64,000 nucleotides of DNA, from the NCBI GenBank assembly GCA_947179155.2, contig OX359274.1, forward strand, positions 48,765,564-48,829,563, in the 5' to 3' direction. Below, one piece after another: positions 22,020 to 34,489 of the stretch. The notes under the pieces were generated by a model. The model did no database searches. It was not told where the DNA came from and saw nothing but the letters and a program-made list of their open reading frames with translations. The position numbers and the translations under genes were made by a program. Each line of letters begins with the position of its first letter. Within the stretch, counting starts at the first letter, position 1. The stretch is from Hedera helix. Lineage: Eukaryota; Streptophyta; Magnoliopsida; Apiales; Araliaceae.

Positions 22020-24520
22020 GAAAACAAAGAGGAAATCCCAGGATAAGATTTAAGCACTTCAAATGTAACAAGTAAAAATGACGTTATGTTACATAACACA
22101 AGTTCTGAAGCCCAGTGATATCTACCCTTTTCAGAATCAGGGTCAATGACCTCAAGGTGATGCTGCTAAAATCTCTTTTATGACAACTATAATGCCAACA
22201 CTAGGCCTTTCTTGCAAACAAAAGGGCAACTACCCGCAATCTAACTCGCCATTACTTCAAAAACTTGGAAGTAAATTAAACCATATGCCCAAAATTTGAT
22301 GCTGTAAAGTTATGGAAGGCTTCATAATTTATTCACTTATTAAAAAAAGGCCTCTGATCTTCAAGTTCTGGGATGAGCTTTTAGTGGCATCCACTTCTGG
22401 AGCAGTATACCATGTCTTTCATCAGTTTTTTAATTTGCTACTGCGTTGCATTTTTCACATTCTAGCGGCATAAGCATAAAGCTCAAATGAAAACCATATA
22501 CATGGATAACATAAAGCTCAAATGAAAACCATATACATGGATAACATAAATTTAAAAACAGCTTTGATAAAATAATCCCTCGAGCAGATTTTAAAAGAAA
22601 ATATTAGCAGAAAAGAACCTTAACACAAAGAAAATGAAATTCAAATCAAACAGAAAAAAAATACCCACATATATACACAATAGACAAAGGGATGTCAAAT
22701 GGTAAGATAAATTAAGCTTCAGTTCCAATCCAAATATAACCAGGTAATTAATTTTTTAACTGGCACATCCAATTTTAATTCTTATCTATTTACAGTCTAT
22801 CTATAATGGGACCAAATTAACTCTTGTTGATCAAATCAAGATCCTGATCCAATTAAATTTTTATATATCTCAGTCAGTATGTATTATCTTCCGATACTTG
22901 GTGTATTTTAAGACATTAAATGAATATGCTCGAGTTTCTATACTAAACTCGGATTTGATTGATTTTGGTTTTTCAAATATTTCTCAGTTTATATACTTGT
23001 CATTTCTTTTGAAAAAATAGTTTCGTCTGTAAATTTTAAAACATATTTTGCTTCATATTTACTCTTAAACTCATTGAATATTTGATAACAATGATAATCA
23101 TGATAATAAATCTGTGGTAGTAAATTTTAAAATTTTATTCTATTTTATACTAATATATAAAAAGTAAAATTTTATATTTTAACACAAAAAAAATTATATA
23201 TAAAATGCTTTAATGATAGTAATCGTGATATCATTTTATACCTAACAAGATGAATAACTTACACGTACTTCTTAAAATAAAGCCATTTAAAATAGGAAAT
23301 TGATATTTTCGCAAGTGAATCTTATTTGATCTTGCGAAAATATCATATTAGCTTGCAAAAATATTAATTACATATAAAAATTGATATTTTTGCAAATTAA
23401 TTTAATATTTTCATAAATACATTCCATGTGATCTTGCGAAGATAACAAAAGGAAGCACTTAATAGAACTGAGGAGATTGAATCTGTAGACCCATTTCTTA
23501 CTTATATATTTAATATTATCAACAGTATAATCAAAATTTAATTATATATTTGTAAGATATGTTTGACAGCTTTTAAGTACATTGATCCTAAGTTGATGCC
23601 AACGGCTCAACTCATTTATGAGATTTTTGATAAGTGGGTAATGGTTTTTTCAGACTTCTTTTTTCTTCTGCAACTGTCAATTAATTAATAATTTTTGCAA
23701 AATTAATAATATGGACAGCTCCATAAAGATATAGCCGGGGTCAGGATTCTAGCCATATATGATATAGCTACGGTCTTTATAGCCGGGGTCACGATTGTAG
23801 GCAAATATGATATAGCTACGGTCAAGACTGTAACAATAGCATTCAGTATTTTATATAAAAATAAAAGTAGCATTCAGTATTATAACAAAAGAAAAAAAAA
23901 TCCATCTAAACGTCACATTTCAGTTAAGTTTATTAACTAGACTCTGAATAATTACTACATCCATGGTAGGAAAAAAGAAAAAATTAAACTACTCTCTCCA
24001 AGTCTACTCATGTCCATCCAGGAGAGGCCATTGGATTACATATACTCCTATGACCAAAAAACCCTCTTTTTTTAAATGTCATAATCAATTGGAATAATTT
24101 ATCCCTTCAATCTTTATGACAATCTATATGAAACAATTTGTTGAATTCTCATACTATAATCTATTGTTAACAATTAAGAAACGAATCATCGACCATCGAC
24201 CTTTATATTAATAGAAGCAAGTCATAAACCAAGTGTGACTATCGATTATGACCAAATAATTTGAATAAGCAAAGATATATGATTATAACGAAATAACTTG
24301 AATGAGCAAAGATATTTAGAAGGCATTGAACAAACATGTTTAATGTAGATACAAAGAACTGGAGAAATCCATAACAAACCAAAGGAAACTAGAGAAATTA
24401 AGTAAGCAAAACTACATAGAAATACAATTTATTAATTAACATACATGCAAAACAGATGGCAACAAAAACTAGATTAGAGTGTTTTTTTAGAACTCAGAAA
24501 CTAAAAATGGGTAGGTAGTA
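22020..24520. other. Non-coding interval, small tandem duplications only
   Basis: A roughly 41-bp segment (cataaagctcaaatgaaaac onward) is duplicated near 22475-22555. A roughly 62-bp unit (atagccggggtcaggatt / gatatagctacggtc) is repeated near 23732-23830. No upstream AMP deaminase exons, other genes or RNA genes were recognised. Confidence 0.5.
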
Positions 24521-24525
24521 GGTAA

Positions 24526-25158
24526 TTAATTGGAGGAGTAGTTTGTTTTGAATTTGGATTGGTCGATCCCTTGTTCCTTGGCACGCTCGGGCCCGGACTT
24601 ATCCGTGGTGGTGAGTCCACCAACGCGGCCCATCTCTTTGTAACCTTCAGTCCCAAGTTGCTCTTTCCTGGTTTGCCCTCCGCTCTTTCCCATCTCCTTG
24701 TATCCTTCTGTCCCCAGCTGATCCCTCCTTGTGTGCCCACCTCTCATCCTTCCTACATCCATGCAAAATAACAAATAAACAACTCAAAAGGACAAAGAAA
24801 TTAAGTAAAATAATAATACTTATCATCAAATATATTTATGTATTATTAACTCTTCTCGTTGACAGTATTGAGTGCTAAACACTTTATTTTAATATAAAAA
24901 TTTAAATTTTTTTAAAAAGTACGTGTCATATCAAATTCTTCAAAATACTGCTAATATCAGAATACTCTAGCCAACTGATCAGCCAAGTATATATAACTTA
25001 GTGTATATTAATACGTGTATATATATATATATATATAACATACCTTGGGCAAGATGCTCTTGAGCTTCAAGGCTCTTGCCACCGGTCCCACCAGGGACGA
25101 CCGTCTCTCCCCGCTTAGCCCTAGCATCAAGTTCCTTTCGTTCTTGCTCTGATGCCAT
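24526..25158 (-). CDS. Em-like LEA protein (LEA_5 / group 1), two exons, 113 residues
   Basis: Exon 1 is 25044-25158 (start MASEQERKELDARAKRGE, then VVPGGTGGKSLEAQEHLAQ) and exon 2 is 24526-24752, joined in frame through a GT-AG intron at a Gly codon. The protein is very hydrophilic, with no Cys, Trp or membrane segment. It carries two copies of the 20-residue LEA_5 motif: GGHTRRDQLGTEGYKEMGKS and GGQTRKEQLGTEGYKEMGRV. The end (GLTTTDKSGPERAKEQGIDQ) is the usual Em tail. Group 1 LEA proteins are mostly disordered, accumulate in maturing seeds under ABA/ABI3/ABI5 control and protect cell contents during drying. The frame is clean and both conserved ends are present, so the gene looks intact. 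It has two motif repeats where family members have one to four. Confidence 0.93.
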
Positions 25159-25612
25159 CTATAATTATCACAATTAATTTCAATTTGACTAGCTAATTTG
25201 TGCTGCAATTAATGAACCAACTTGCATACAGATCGTATAAAAGTAAGTTGTGAGGGAGACACGTACGTCCATGGGGGCATTCATGGTGGGTATACGCGTC
25301 AGTTGAAGCGAGGAAACGGGGCCTTGTTTAATGGACACGCAGTTGCTTACTCAGTTCAGCTGCTCCAAAAGCTATGACACGAATCATAGCTTTGTCCTAC
25401 GTACTAATTAGTCTAATTACCTTTTTGTACTCTTTGTATTCTCTTATCGTTAAATTTAATTTGGATTAATGTCAAAAATGTCTTCCAAGTATGAATTTAT
25501 TTTAATTTCTCTCTATTTATTTGAAAATATTCAATCAATATCGCTAAGTTTTTAAAAACAATAATTTACTCCCTTTTTGGTCGGTGAAAGACTGTATAAC
25601 AAAATTAAGCAT

Positions 25613-25660
25613 TTGACGTGGCACGTGGCATGTCGTGACGTGGCACGTGGCATGCATGTT
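25613..25660. promoter_or_regulatory. Cluster of ABRE/G-box (CACGTGGC) and RY (CATGCATG) motifs upstream of the Em-like gene
   Basis: About 455-500 bp upstream of the Em-like start codon, GACGTGGCACGTGGCATG occurs twice with tgtc between the copies. The second copy runs into a perfect RY element, CATGCATG. CACGTGGC is the core of ABRE sites bound by ABI5-type bZIPs, and CATGCATG is the ABI3/FUS3 site; both drive Em genes in seeds. However, the flanking sequence (25690-25830, repeated ttcagtgatg phrases) looks like a dispersed plant repeat, so the cluster may have arrived with a repeat. Confidence 0.5.
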
Positions 25661-25669
25661 ACATCAGCA

Positions 25670-25830
25670 GTCCTTTAATTTTTAACAGACTTGGACAAAA
25701 AATTTAATTTTTATAAATAAAAAAAATTAGTACAGTGATGCGTTTAATTTTTATAAATTAAAAAAATTAGTACAGTGATGCGATTGTAAAAAAATCAGTT
25801 CAGTGATGTATATGTAAATAGATGTCCAGT
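25670..25830. repeat. Short direct repeats with ttagtacagtgatgcg phrases
   Basis: The phrase taatttttataaat(a)aaaaaaattagtacagtgatgcg occurs at about 25697 and 25747, followed by a variant (tcagttcagtgatgta) at about 25795. This style is common in dispersed plant repeats. Confidence 0.55.
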
Positions 25831-25964
25831 ACAAATTATAAAAGAGAATAAACAAATCAATACTTGACTATAAAAAATAAATTAGGACTTAATTTGCCAC
25901 TATGAAAAAAACTAAGTACCATTTACTTATTTTGCTACTACCGCAATAAATTATAATAAAAATA

Positions 25965-26205
25965 AACCATTTAAGTGTATGAAATTTTAAGTACTATATA
26001 TCGTTGGTTTCCTTTTATTTTTTATTCCTGGCAATTTGGCATTCATGCGATCTCAGGAATTTTTTTTAGATAACGAAGAAACTTTAATATCCATGTGCAG
26101 CCGAAGGAACTTAATTTATAGCTGCGCGCACCTAGCTAATTTATTTAATTCCCTAGCTAGCTCTAATTCCATTCGATTAGAAACCACTTACGTAAGTGAA
26201 TGATA
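25965..26205. repeat. Segment inverted relative to 42425-42650
   Basis: The two stretches are about 85-90 percent identical by eye in opposite orientation, sharing ttggtttccttttattttt, ttaatatccatgtgcagccg and ctctaattccattcgatta. In the second location it lies directly downstream of the WAK-like gene. Confidence 0.75.
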
Positions 26206-26216
26206 TAGATTTGATT

Positions 26217-26346
26217 ATGGTGAAGTAAAAAATCAACTTCACCAAAGTAAGTTGTAAGATTTTTTATTACATTAAATGTGTATTGGTGACAATGTAATAA
26301 AAAATCTTACAACTTATTATGGTGAAGTTGATTTTCAACTTCACCA
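26217..26346. mobile_element. Foldback MITE with arms of about 58 bp and TA-type ends
   Basis: The left arm starts TATGGTGAAG and runs to tttttattacatt. The right arm is its near-perfect inverse, starting aatgtaataaaaaatcttac and ending CTTCACCATA. Only about 17 bases separate the arms. The terminal 31 bases of the right arm are themselves a palindrome around ttt. The TA at each border fits a Tc1/mariner-type target. The whole element would fold into a long hairpin if transcribed. Confidence 0.8.
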
Positions 26347-26349
26347 TAG

Positions 26350-26715
26350 CCGGATCCGAAGGATATGCTACTGACAAACTTATACAACCATATATATATA
26401 AACTCACTTACATTAATTATTTCTATATGTTTGGCTGTATGCAGTTTGGAATTGATCAGACCATGGAAGAGTTATTGTTTGTGAGGATAGTGACAGATAT
26501 AAATAATTGCATTTCTTTAGCTAATGTTTGACACAATCACCTACACTAAATTTTTATAAGGGTGGTTATAACAAGTTGAGGACGTACTTGATCATATAAA
26601 TACAATTAAAACACTCTAATTTAATTAATTAAGCTGCGAAGCTTGCCAAGAAGTGATCATTTAAATATTGTATCATTAATTTCAATAATGATCACTCGTT
26701 AATGGTACTAATTTT
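26350..26715. other. Non-coding interval, nothing recognised
   Basis: I see no family resemblance in the short frame at 26319-26531, most of which starts inside the MITE. Confidence 0.45.
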
Positions 26716-27652
26716 GGTTGATTGAGCGAGGTATGCCAGCAGGTTAAGTGCGTAGCAATTTCGTAAATGTCAATTTGTTGACTAAGTTGGTTCAGTATAA
26801 AATAACAAAGGACATGTTAGGTAACTAGTGCCATCAGATATGATGCATCTCAATTGGAATTATTCATTCAAGTGCATGCATATTTTATATATATATATAA
26901 ATATATAGATGGTTGAAACGTTCAAAATCTAACAATTTGTGGTAGATGATCGACTGTATACATTATCATATATTTAATTTGCACTAATTATTTGATACCT
27001 TGTACGTAAAGGTTATGAAATTATCAAATTAACTCATGACAGCTATCATAAATGTAGCATATATTTCAAAAAATGCAAACTCCACTCTATGCATGATTAC
27101 TATATAATCAAATCTTTCGATCTCACTTCAACAAAAGAGGGTTTTAATGACCAAAAATTGGGTCACTAAATGTAGGATAGGTTGTCCTAAACCTATTTAG
27201 GGACCAAAAGGGGTTGTCAACAGGACACATACTCCCCTCCGGCTATGAAAGTTTTTTTTTTTTTCTTTTAAAAAAAAGAATATTCAAATTTGCATTGGAC
27301 ATATATTTGGACATAACCGGGTTGATTTGGCAAATTGTAAACATTTCCTACAAAATAATTCCTAGGACACTATTTGGAAATTGAAAAGAGGTTGATTTGA
27401 GAGGGCGGGATGAGAGAGGACAGGGGCAGGGCTAAATCATATGCACCGTATATTATATATTACTAGTTTAAATGACACATGTACGTATTAAAAGAGAGAA
27501 ATTGAAATACTTAAAAATAAGAGATGAGAGATAATGGAAGGGAGAAAAGAAAAAAAGTGAATAAAAAAAATTTAAAGAGTTAAAAAAGAAAGTCAAAAAA
27601 GCTTCATTTTTTTATTTATACCAAAAAAACTATCATCTCTCTCTCCCACTTT

Positions 27653-27752
<100 letters not shown>

Positions 27753-28286
27753 CTCTCCAAAACCTTAAATAAATCATGGCACCAAGATATATACAAGAAT
27801 GAAGAATCATAAAATGGACGAAAATGCCATATTTTTCTATCAATTCTAATTTCATATTTTTCAAATGAGCAGTGTATTTGGCAGTTAATTAAAAAATATA
27901 TATATTTTATATAGCACGATAAAAATTATATAATATTTGTATGACAAAAATCCTTTTAAAATAAAACTCAATTTATATAAAATGCATCTTAATCTTTTAA
28001 ACTATTAAATAAATGGAGTTACCATTTATAACTAGGCGGAGATTAGTCCCTTGTTTATTTATTGTCGACTTTTACCGTATCTCACCAATTTTGAAAATGT
28101 GAAGCAGATCTTCCCAAGGGAGACTGTTTGGAAACTTCGCCCGTTGTATCCTTTTTGTTTGGACAACTGACTTCTACGGGGACACACAGTCTCCACTAAT
28201 TGAGTCGAAGTTTGTAAAATTGAAGTTGCATTTGTCAACATCTTTTAGGGGGTTTGACTCCAGTTAGTTTGTTAACAAATCATATT

Positions 28287-28444
28287 GGAAAAGTCTAAGT
28301 GCACAAATTTTGTGCATAAATTCAAATACAAACTTGTATTTAAATTATTAAAAAGTGGGTCTGACACAAAAATCTGTGTTAGACTTCACTTTTTAATAGT
28401 ATAGATGGAGTTTGTGTAAAAAATTTGTGTTTATAGACTTATTC
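28287..28444. mobile_element. Mutator-like MITE, 158 bp, with perfect 9-bp target duplication
   Basis: AATCATATT lies at 28278-28286 and again at 28445-28453. Nine base pairs is the Mutator target length. Terminal inverted repeats of about 27 bp (GGAAAAGTCTAAGTGCACAA against GAATAAGTCTATAAACACAA) match at about four of five positions. The matching place in arm B (about 32223-32232 inverted) has a single target copy and no element. Confidence 0.75.
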
Positions 28445-28864
28445 AATCATATTTGCCTTTTATATTTTTTTATTTTATTTCTATTTTAATATTATATTAA
28501 TTAAGTTCCTTTATAATGTAATAGAATTTGTTAAGGCCAACCAAATGGGACTCTCATATGAACACGTATGAAAGTTTCTAAGTAATAAAAAATAATAATG
28601 TATATTTCATCTTTATTATTTTCTTTCTTATATATTTCTCATTCACATAGAGATTGCATTCATCGAAGATCGTATGCAATAGGAAAAAATAAAGTAAAAT
28701 AAAAATAAACTAAAAATATAGAATTCATCAATACACTCCAGTTCAATTGCAGGAAAGGTAAAATTAAGAGGAAAAATTTATTAGAGAACATAAAACAATT
28801 AAACTCAATAGCTAAATGACAGAACTTCACACTCGTGAAAGAAGGCCTAATAAATTTATAAATG

Positions 28865-29292
28865 TCACCGAGGGCTGTTTACTGGGAACAACAAATGACT
28901 ACTATCCATGCTATATTGTTCGGAGATGTAGGCTGCATTATTAGTACTGTACGAGCTCAATTGAATAGGGTAAAGATCTGACTGTTCAGTCTCACTCGTT
29001 AAGCTCGTAGCCTCTTCATTATGTCCATGTTGATGATTAGCCCAAGGATGTTTAGTAAACTTCCTTAAACCTTCTAACTCCATCGCCACTTCCTTCATTG
29101 TAGGTCTTTCTTCACCACTCAGATTAAGGCACTTGTTTATAAGTTGTGCTATTGTTTGGAGCTGTTCTAAAGTCCCTTCCCTTACAACTCGAGGCTCTAG
29201 AATTTGAAACAAGCGATTTTCCTTAACAGACCTGATGAAATACGTGGCAAGATTTCTTTCTTCCTGCGGTTTCTCCAAACAAAGTGGTTTTA
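28865..29292 (-). pseudogene. C-terminal fragment of a wall-associated-kinase-like gene
   Basis: The frame matches the last part of the kinase in the gene at 42747-45503 from the residues KPL through EKPQEERNLATYFI, RSVKENRLFQILEPRVV and NLSGEERPTMKEVAMELEGL to the tail ending HLLFPVNSPR. These are the final kinase subdomains (X-XI) and the post-kinase tail. Homology stops sharply near 29292, with no ATP loop, HRD or DFG segment. It is a truncated paralogue on the same strand. Its tail shows what the C-terminus of the longer gene should look like. Confidence 0.85.
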
Positions 29293-29299
29293 TATGATG

Positions 29300-29837
29300 T
29301 TTAAAATTTTAGAGTTCTTTTAAAATAAGACCTAAAGTTTAAACTTTTTTAATTATTTTTTTGGGCCGGCCCTGATGAAGGAAAACAATACAAAAGAAAT
29401 TATAAAAAAAAAACGTAAGAGGAAGAAGAAAAGTCAAGTTTGCTTCTCTTAACAGTACTACTGTATGGACGATAAATTGATCTCCTAAATTTGTGGGTCA
29501 AACATGAAGTTGATCATGCACGTGTAGCCAGCCAGGATGCTTGTTCTTCGATTAGGACTTGTGCCAACTTAAGACTAAAACGTTTATATTTCCCGACGTA
29601 AATTAACATATAAGAAAGAAAATAATAAAGACAAAATATATATTATTATTCTATTTTATTGCTTAATTTTTTTGTTATGTCTGACAAATATAGTTCTTTT
29701 GTTCATATGAGGGTCCCATATAAGATCATGATCTGATTTAAATTATCATTTTTTTCTTTTTCTTTTTTATTAATTTAAACACATTCACACGTTTTATCTT
29801 CACATGTCAAGGCTCGATCCACCAATCTCATAGTTAC
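29300..29837. other. Non-coding interval, nothing recognised
   Basis: AT-rich sequence lies between the kinase fragment and the solo LTR. No supported feature was seen. Confidence 0.45.
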
Positions 29838-31771
29838 TGTAGACACCCAAATTTTGCATTTCTCTAGTAACTCTGACAGGAGGGCAAAGTCGTCACTTGA
29901 CCCGACTGCGAAAAGGAAGGGGGACCCCAACACGAAGCCACCCCAACGACTTACGGTCAAAGCCGCCACAACGAACAACGAGCATCAGGTTACTTGAGTC
30001 AAGGCAAACAGTTGATCCAGAAGAACCTGATGTGATCACAAAAGACGACTAATGGCCACTACGCTTACGATGTTCGGGGATCTCGCTCCCCGGTGAGCGA
30101 GCGGCTGCCCAGTTCGCCGGTGAGTTGGCGGGGGTGGAAGGGGGCAGCGCCCCCTGGAAGCCAAGCACAAAAAACAATTTCTACATCAAGTAACAGTCTT
30201 CCGAAATAATGCAACAAAAAATGATGATTCAAGACTGCGTGACACGAAAATCGAGAAAAGGAAGCCGGGCAGCCGCTGATGCATCTGCGGCCGACGACAC
30301 GTGGCATTTTTTGTGGCTCGAGAAAACGCACGGCAGCATAGGTTTCGGCGCGGACGGCCACAGCAGGCAGCCGCAGATGCACCTGCGGCTGCCTCTAGGA
30401 CACTATACAGCGCCCATTTCTGCGTTCGAGAGCGAAAAAGGAAGAAAAAAATAGAATTGTAGAGAGAGAAAGGCGACGGGAGAGAGAAAAAAGAGAGAAA
30501 ATGTGAGATTCTTCCATCTTTGGTTAGATCTTAACATCATATATTGTATTCTAAGTGATTTCCAAGTGTCAAAGCATGTATTTCATCATTTGAAAGGTGA
30601 AAAAAATCCGAGTTTATAGCTTTTGTGATTTCGTCTAGTTAGATCTAGTTTTATTTCGTTCTTATTGTGTTTGTTGGGTGGATCTACTGTAGATATGAAT
30701 ATTTGGCGTATTGTGATATTGAATATTTTGATTTTGTTTGTTTTAAAGTTAGATCTAATGTAGTCAATCTATATTGTAGATTTGTGGATTAGGGACGGTT
30801 ATGGAGGATTTATTGCGGATGAAATATCGTCCTAACCTCCCGATGATATCCTTTTAGTTTATTTTTAGCTTTTACGTATATAGCAATTGCAATGTGCCTG
30901 TATGTAAATATGTAAATTTTGGGCCTTAAAACGACATCGAGTCGAAAGTCGGGTTTAAGGCCCCGTGATAGTGAAGTGTGCGATTGTGGATGTTTGGGAT
31001 TATTTAGATGGCTCACATGCCCATGAATAACTCCAACGCCATTTTAATGCTTGATGTTCCCTTTCGACACGGAAAAAGAATTTTGGAATGAAAAGATGAA
31101 GATTTTCATAAAATTAATCAAATTAGGATATTAGATCATCCGTAGGCTAAAATAAAATTGTAAGTGTTGGATGAGCTCTATTCCTATTTGACGAAGGGTT
31201 TGAAAAATATGTTTTACAAAATATCATCGGTTTTATTATCGAAACAAAAACAATAACAATGAACTTTTCGATTAAATCAAATCCTTCGTGCATAGGGTCA
31301 ACGAGATTTCTGAAGCACTTTCAAAATAAAGCATTCCAACGATTTTCATAGGCACACACGTATACACACACGCGCGCGCGCGCCATACACACATTTTATG
31401 ATTTAAAGGATAGGAAAATATCGAGATTGCGGTAACCGTGTTTTCACGGAAGTCGGGGGGGTGCCTAATACCTTCCCCTTGCTTAAGCAAGCCCCCGAAC
31501 TCTATGAATCTCGGTTTACGGACCAATTAACTCGGAGTCACATATTAGCCACTGCAATTAAGAAAACAAAATTCGGATGAGTTGGTACATCCTTTTCAAA
31601 TATATCAACTGACGACTCTGGTCAATTGGCTCATCATAAAATCGACCTTTCGAAACCCCGTCGACACTTAAGCCGATCATTTTCAAAAAATCACATCTTA
31701 AATTCAAAGACTAAAATTGGAAAGTGCTTTTTATTATTAAAAAACAAAACGACGAAATCCCGACGTCAACA
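29838..31771 (+). mobile_element. Solo LTR, about 1.93 kb, family shared with 37712-39640
   Basis: The segment starts TGTAGACACCCAAATTTTGC and ends GACGTCAACA, with LTR-type TG...CA ends. It matches 37712-39640 along its length in opposite orientation. Flanks are GTTAC and ATTAC, a 5-bp target duplication with one difference. No gag or pol lies next to it, so it is read as the product of LTR-LTR recombination. Long LTRs with this start resemble Tat/Ogre-type Gypsy elements, but that assignment is tentative. Inside lie GC-rich blocks (ggcagcgccccctggaag; gccgcagatgcacctgcggc) and a cgcgcgcg run near 31373. Confidence 0.7.
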
Positions 31772-31905
31772 ATTACCATGGTTCAAATTATCTCATATTT
31801 CATTCCTCATATTTTCGTCTCATTGCTAACTAATCAATCATGCATGAAAAATCAAGTTTAACTAACTCAAGTGTGAAGTGCATTAGTTCTTCATTAAATC
31901 CTATT

Positions 31906-32153
31906 GTCTCAGACTCTTCATTCCAAGGAACCCAAAGTCTTTAGCCGTTTGGAGCGGCTAGAATATATATTCTCGGTGTGCTTTTACTAAACCTTTATTT
32001 TAATTTATATTTGATTGACCTTAACAAACGTCTCAGACTCTTCATTCTAAGGAACGCAAAGTCTTTAGCAGTTTGGAGCGGCTAGGATATATATTCTCGG
32101 TGTGCTTTTACTAAACCTTTATTTTAATTTATATTTGGTTGACCTTAACAAAC
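31906..32153. repeat. Tandem duplication, 2 x 124 bp
   Basis: The unit beginning gtctcagactcttcatt and ending gaccttaacaaac occurs at 31906 and 32030 with only a few changes. It abuts the end of duplication arm B. Confidence 0.9.
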
Positions 32154-33434
32154 TCCATTGCTTTATAAAGAAAATAATTAATACAATATTAAAATATAAA
32201 TAAAATAAAAAATGTGAAAGAATATATTATTTGTCACAAACTGACTGAAGTCAGACCCCATGCATTCTCAATCCAAAAGACGTTAACTAATGCAGCGTCA
32301 ATTCTACAAACTTCGACTCAATTAGTGGGAGATTTTGTGTCCCCGTAGAAGCCAGTTGTGCAAACAAAAAGGATACAACGGGCGAAGTTTCCAAAAAATG
32401 TCCCTCGAGAAGATCTGCTTCACATTTTCAAAATTGATAAGACCCGGTAAAAGTTAACAATAAATAAACAAGGGCCTGATCTCCGCCCAGTTATAAATGG
32501 ACATTCCATTTATTTAATAGTCTAAAAGAATAAGCAGCATTTTATATAAAACGAGTTTTATTTTAGATGATTTTTGTCATATAAATATTATATAATTTGT
32601 ATTATGTTATATAAAATGTAGGTTTTTTTAATTAAACAGAAAAATACACTTCTCATTTGAAATGTATGGAAGTAGAATTGATAGAAAAATATGGCATTTT
32701 TTTTTTCCATTTTATGAGAAATCTATATTATAAAACAGGAGGAAGAAATCTATATTATAAAGCCGGAGGAAGAAATGATAGTCTTTTTTGGTATAAATAA
32801 AAAAGTAAAGCTTTTTTTTACTTTCCTTTTTTATCCTTTAAACTCTTTTTATTCACTTTTTTTCTTTTCTCTTTTCCGTTATCTCTCATATCTTATTTTT
32901 AAGTATTTCTTTTTCTCTATTTTAATACACATATAATGTGTATCATATAAACTAGTCATAATTACACTTTGTATCTTGCGGTATAAATATTAAGAGTGAT
33001 GTATTACTCTCTATTTCAAAATTACATTTTGACTTTTCAATCTTTGTATAAAATTTTAAAATACAGAAATTGATAGGAATTTATTTAGTTCTAGTGCAAA
33101 TTAAAATATCCTTAAATATCAGCTACAAAGTTGAATATTAATTATCATATTTGTTATTTTTAAAATTTAAATAAATTCATAGTATTTTGAATTATAAAAG
33201 CTTTTAAGTCAAAATAAAATATATTTTTAATTTTAAAATGAAAGAAGTATTAATTTGTTACTTTTCATGGTGACCTGAGAAAAAGAAAGATAGTGGAGTG
33301 GTGGATTTGCGAGGGGAAAAAAAATTGTAATTATGACTTCGAGTTTTAGGGAGAGAAAGAAGACGGAGATAGAGGAGTAATTAGATATTTTGATGTGGGA
33401 CATCCGAACATTTTTAAGTGTGTATAGAGAAATA

Positions 33435-33799
33435 TTTAGAAAATTGGACTGGTTATCGAAATTGAAAAAGTTATCTGGTAGATAGGTTATTGGTCCATTC
33501 AGTAGTCGAACCGTTATTAAATTAATAATGTCATAAATACATTAAAAAAAACATATCATTAATAATTAATAGAATTTTAAAATATCTAATTTTTTATAAG
33601 TTAAAATATAATAAAATAATATTATTATACTAATAAAAATATTTTTGTAAAAAGAATAAAAAATAAAAACTAAAAAATCGGGTCAACCGATTTTTGACCG
33701 GGTTGATGTCAAACTGGTTTTCTGGGCGAACTGAACAGAAAAACTGACCGATTCTGATTGAATTGCGATTGAACTGCCGGTCCAATTCAATTTTCTAAA
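33435..33799. mobile_element. MITE-like element with inverted ends
   Basis: The left end tttagaaaattggactggtt and the right end ccggtccaattcaattttct are imperfect inverses. The interior is AT-rich with ggtcaaccga/gaccgggtt motifs. The site is inside arm B and has no counterpart in arm A. The target duplication was not resolved. Confidence 0.5.
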
Positions 33800-33992
33800 C
33801 ATTGGTATAGAGTGGAGTTTGCATTTTTTGAAATATATGTTGCATTTATGATAGCTGTCGTGAGTTAATTTCATAACCTTTGCATACGAGGTACCAAATA
33901 ATTAGTGCAAATTAAATGGAGTATACGATAAAGTGATAATGTATACAATCCATCATCTACCGCAAATAGTTAGATATTGAACGTTTCGACTG

Positions 33993-34361
33993 TGGTTTTA
34001 AAAATCGGACCGTATAGTTGATTCGACGGATAAAAATCAAAATCGGTTGGTATTTCGATTCGATTTAAACAAAAAAATTAATTTTGGTCAAAACTACGCA
34101 GTGACCCGATTTATTTTTTTTCCAAAAAAAAAATTAATATTAAAATTAACCATATTTAATAATATTGTAACTCAACTTTATTATGTTTTAGTTCATAAAA
34201 AAATGAGATTTTTTAAAATTTTATTAATTACTAATAATATATATTTATATATATTAATAACGTCACTAGATTAATAACGGTTCGACCACTGGGTGAATTA
34301 GTGACATATCCACTTGGTATCTTTTCTGGTTCAAAGACCGGTCCGGGTCTAAGAACCTTGG
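33993..34361. mobile_element. TIR element of the aaggtt-(c)ttaaa-cggaccgg type, copy 1
   Basis: The left end (ggttttaaaaatcggaccg) and the right end (cggtccgggtctaagaacct) are inverse to each other. Inner motifs (ttcgacc, ggttcgaccactgg) recur in copy 2 at 34490-35197. No coding sequence is seen. Confidence 0.5.
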
Positions 34362-34371
34362 TTTCAACCAT

Positions 34372-34378
34372 CTATATC

Positions 34379-34441
<63 letters not shown>
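34372..34441. repeat. Compound microsatellite (AT)n(GT)n
   Basis: About 15 AT units are followed by about 20 GT units, between two related TIR elements. Confidence 0.95.
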
Positions 34442-34443
<2 letters not shown>

Positions 34444-34489
34444 ATGCACACTTTACAGAATAATTCCTAACAAATCCTTTGTTATTTTT

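Noticed and set aside
24501..24771. Frames overlapping the Em-like gene in other phases and on the plus strand
   Set aside because: Shadows of the LEA_5 repeats in the wrong frame.
30065..30454. Overlapping GC-rich frames on both strands in the solo LTR
   Set aside because: They come from a GC-rich block in a non-coding LTR. The matching region in the other copy (38969-39384) gives different proteins.
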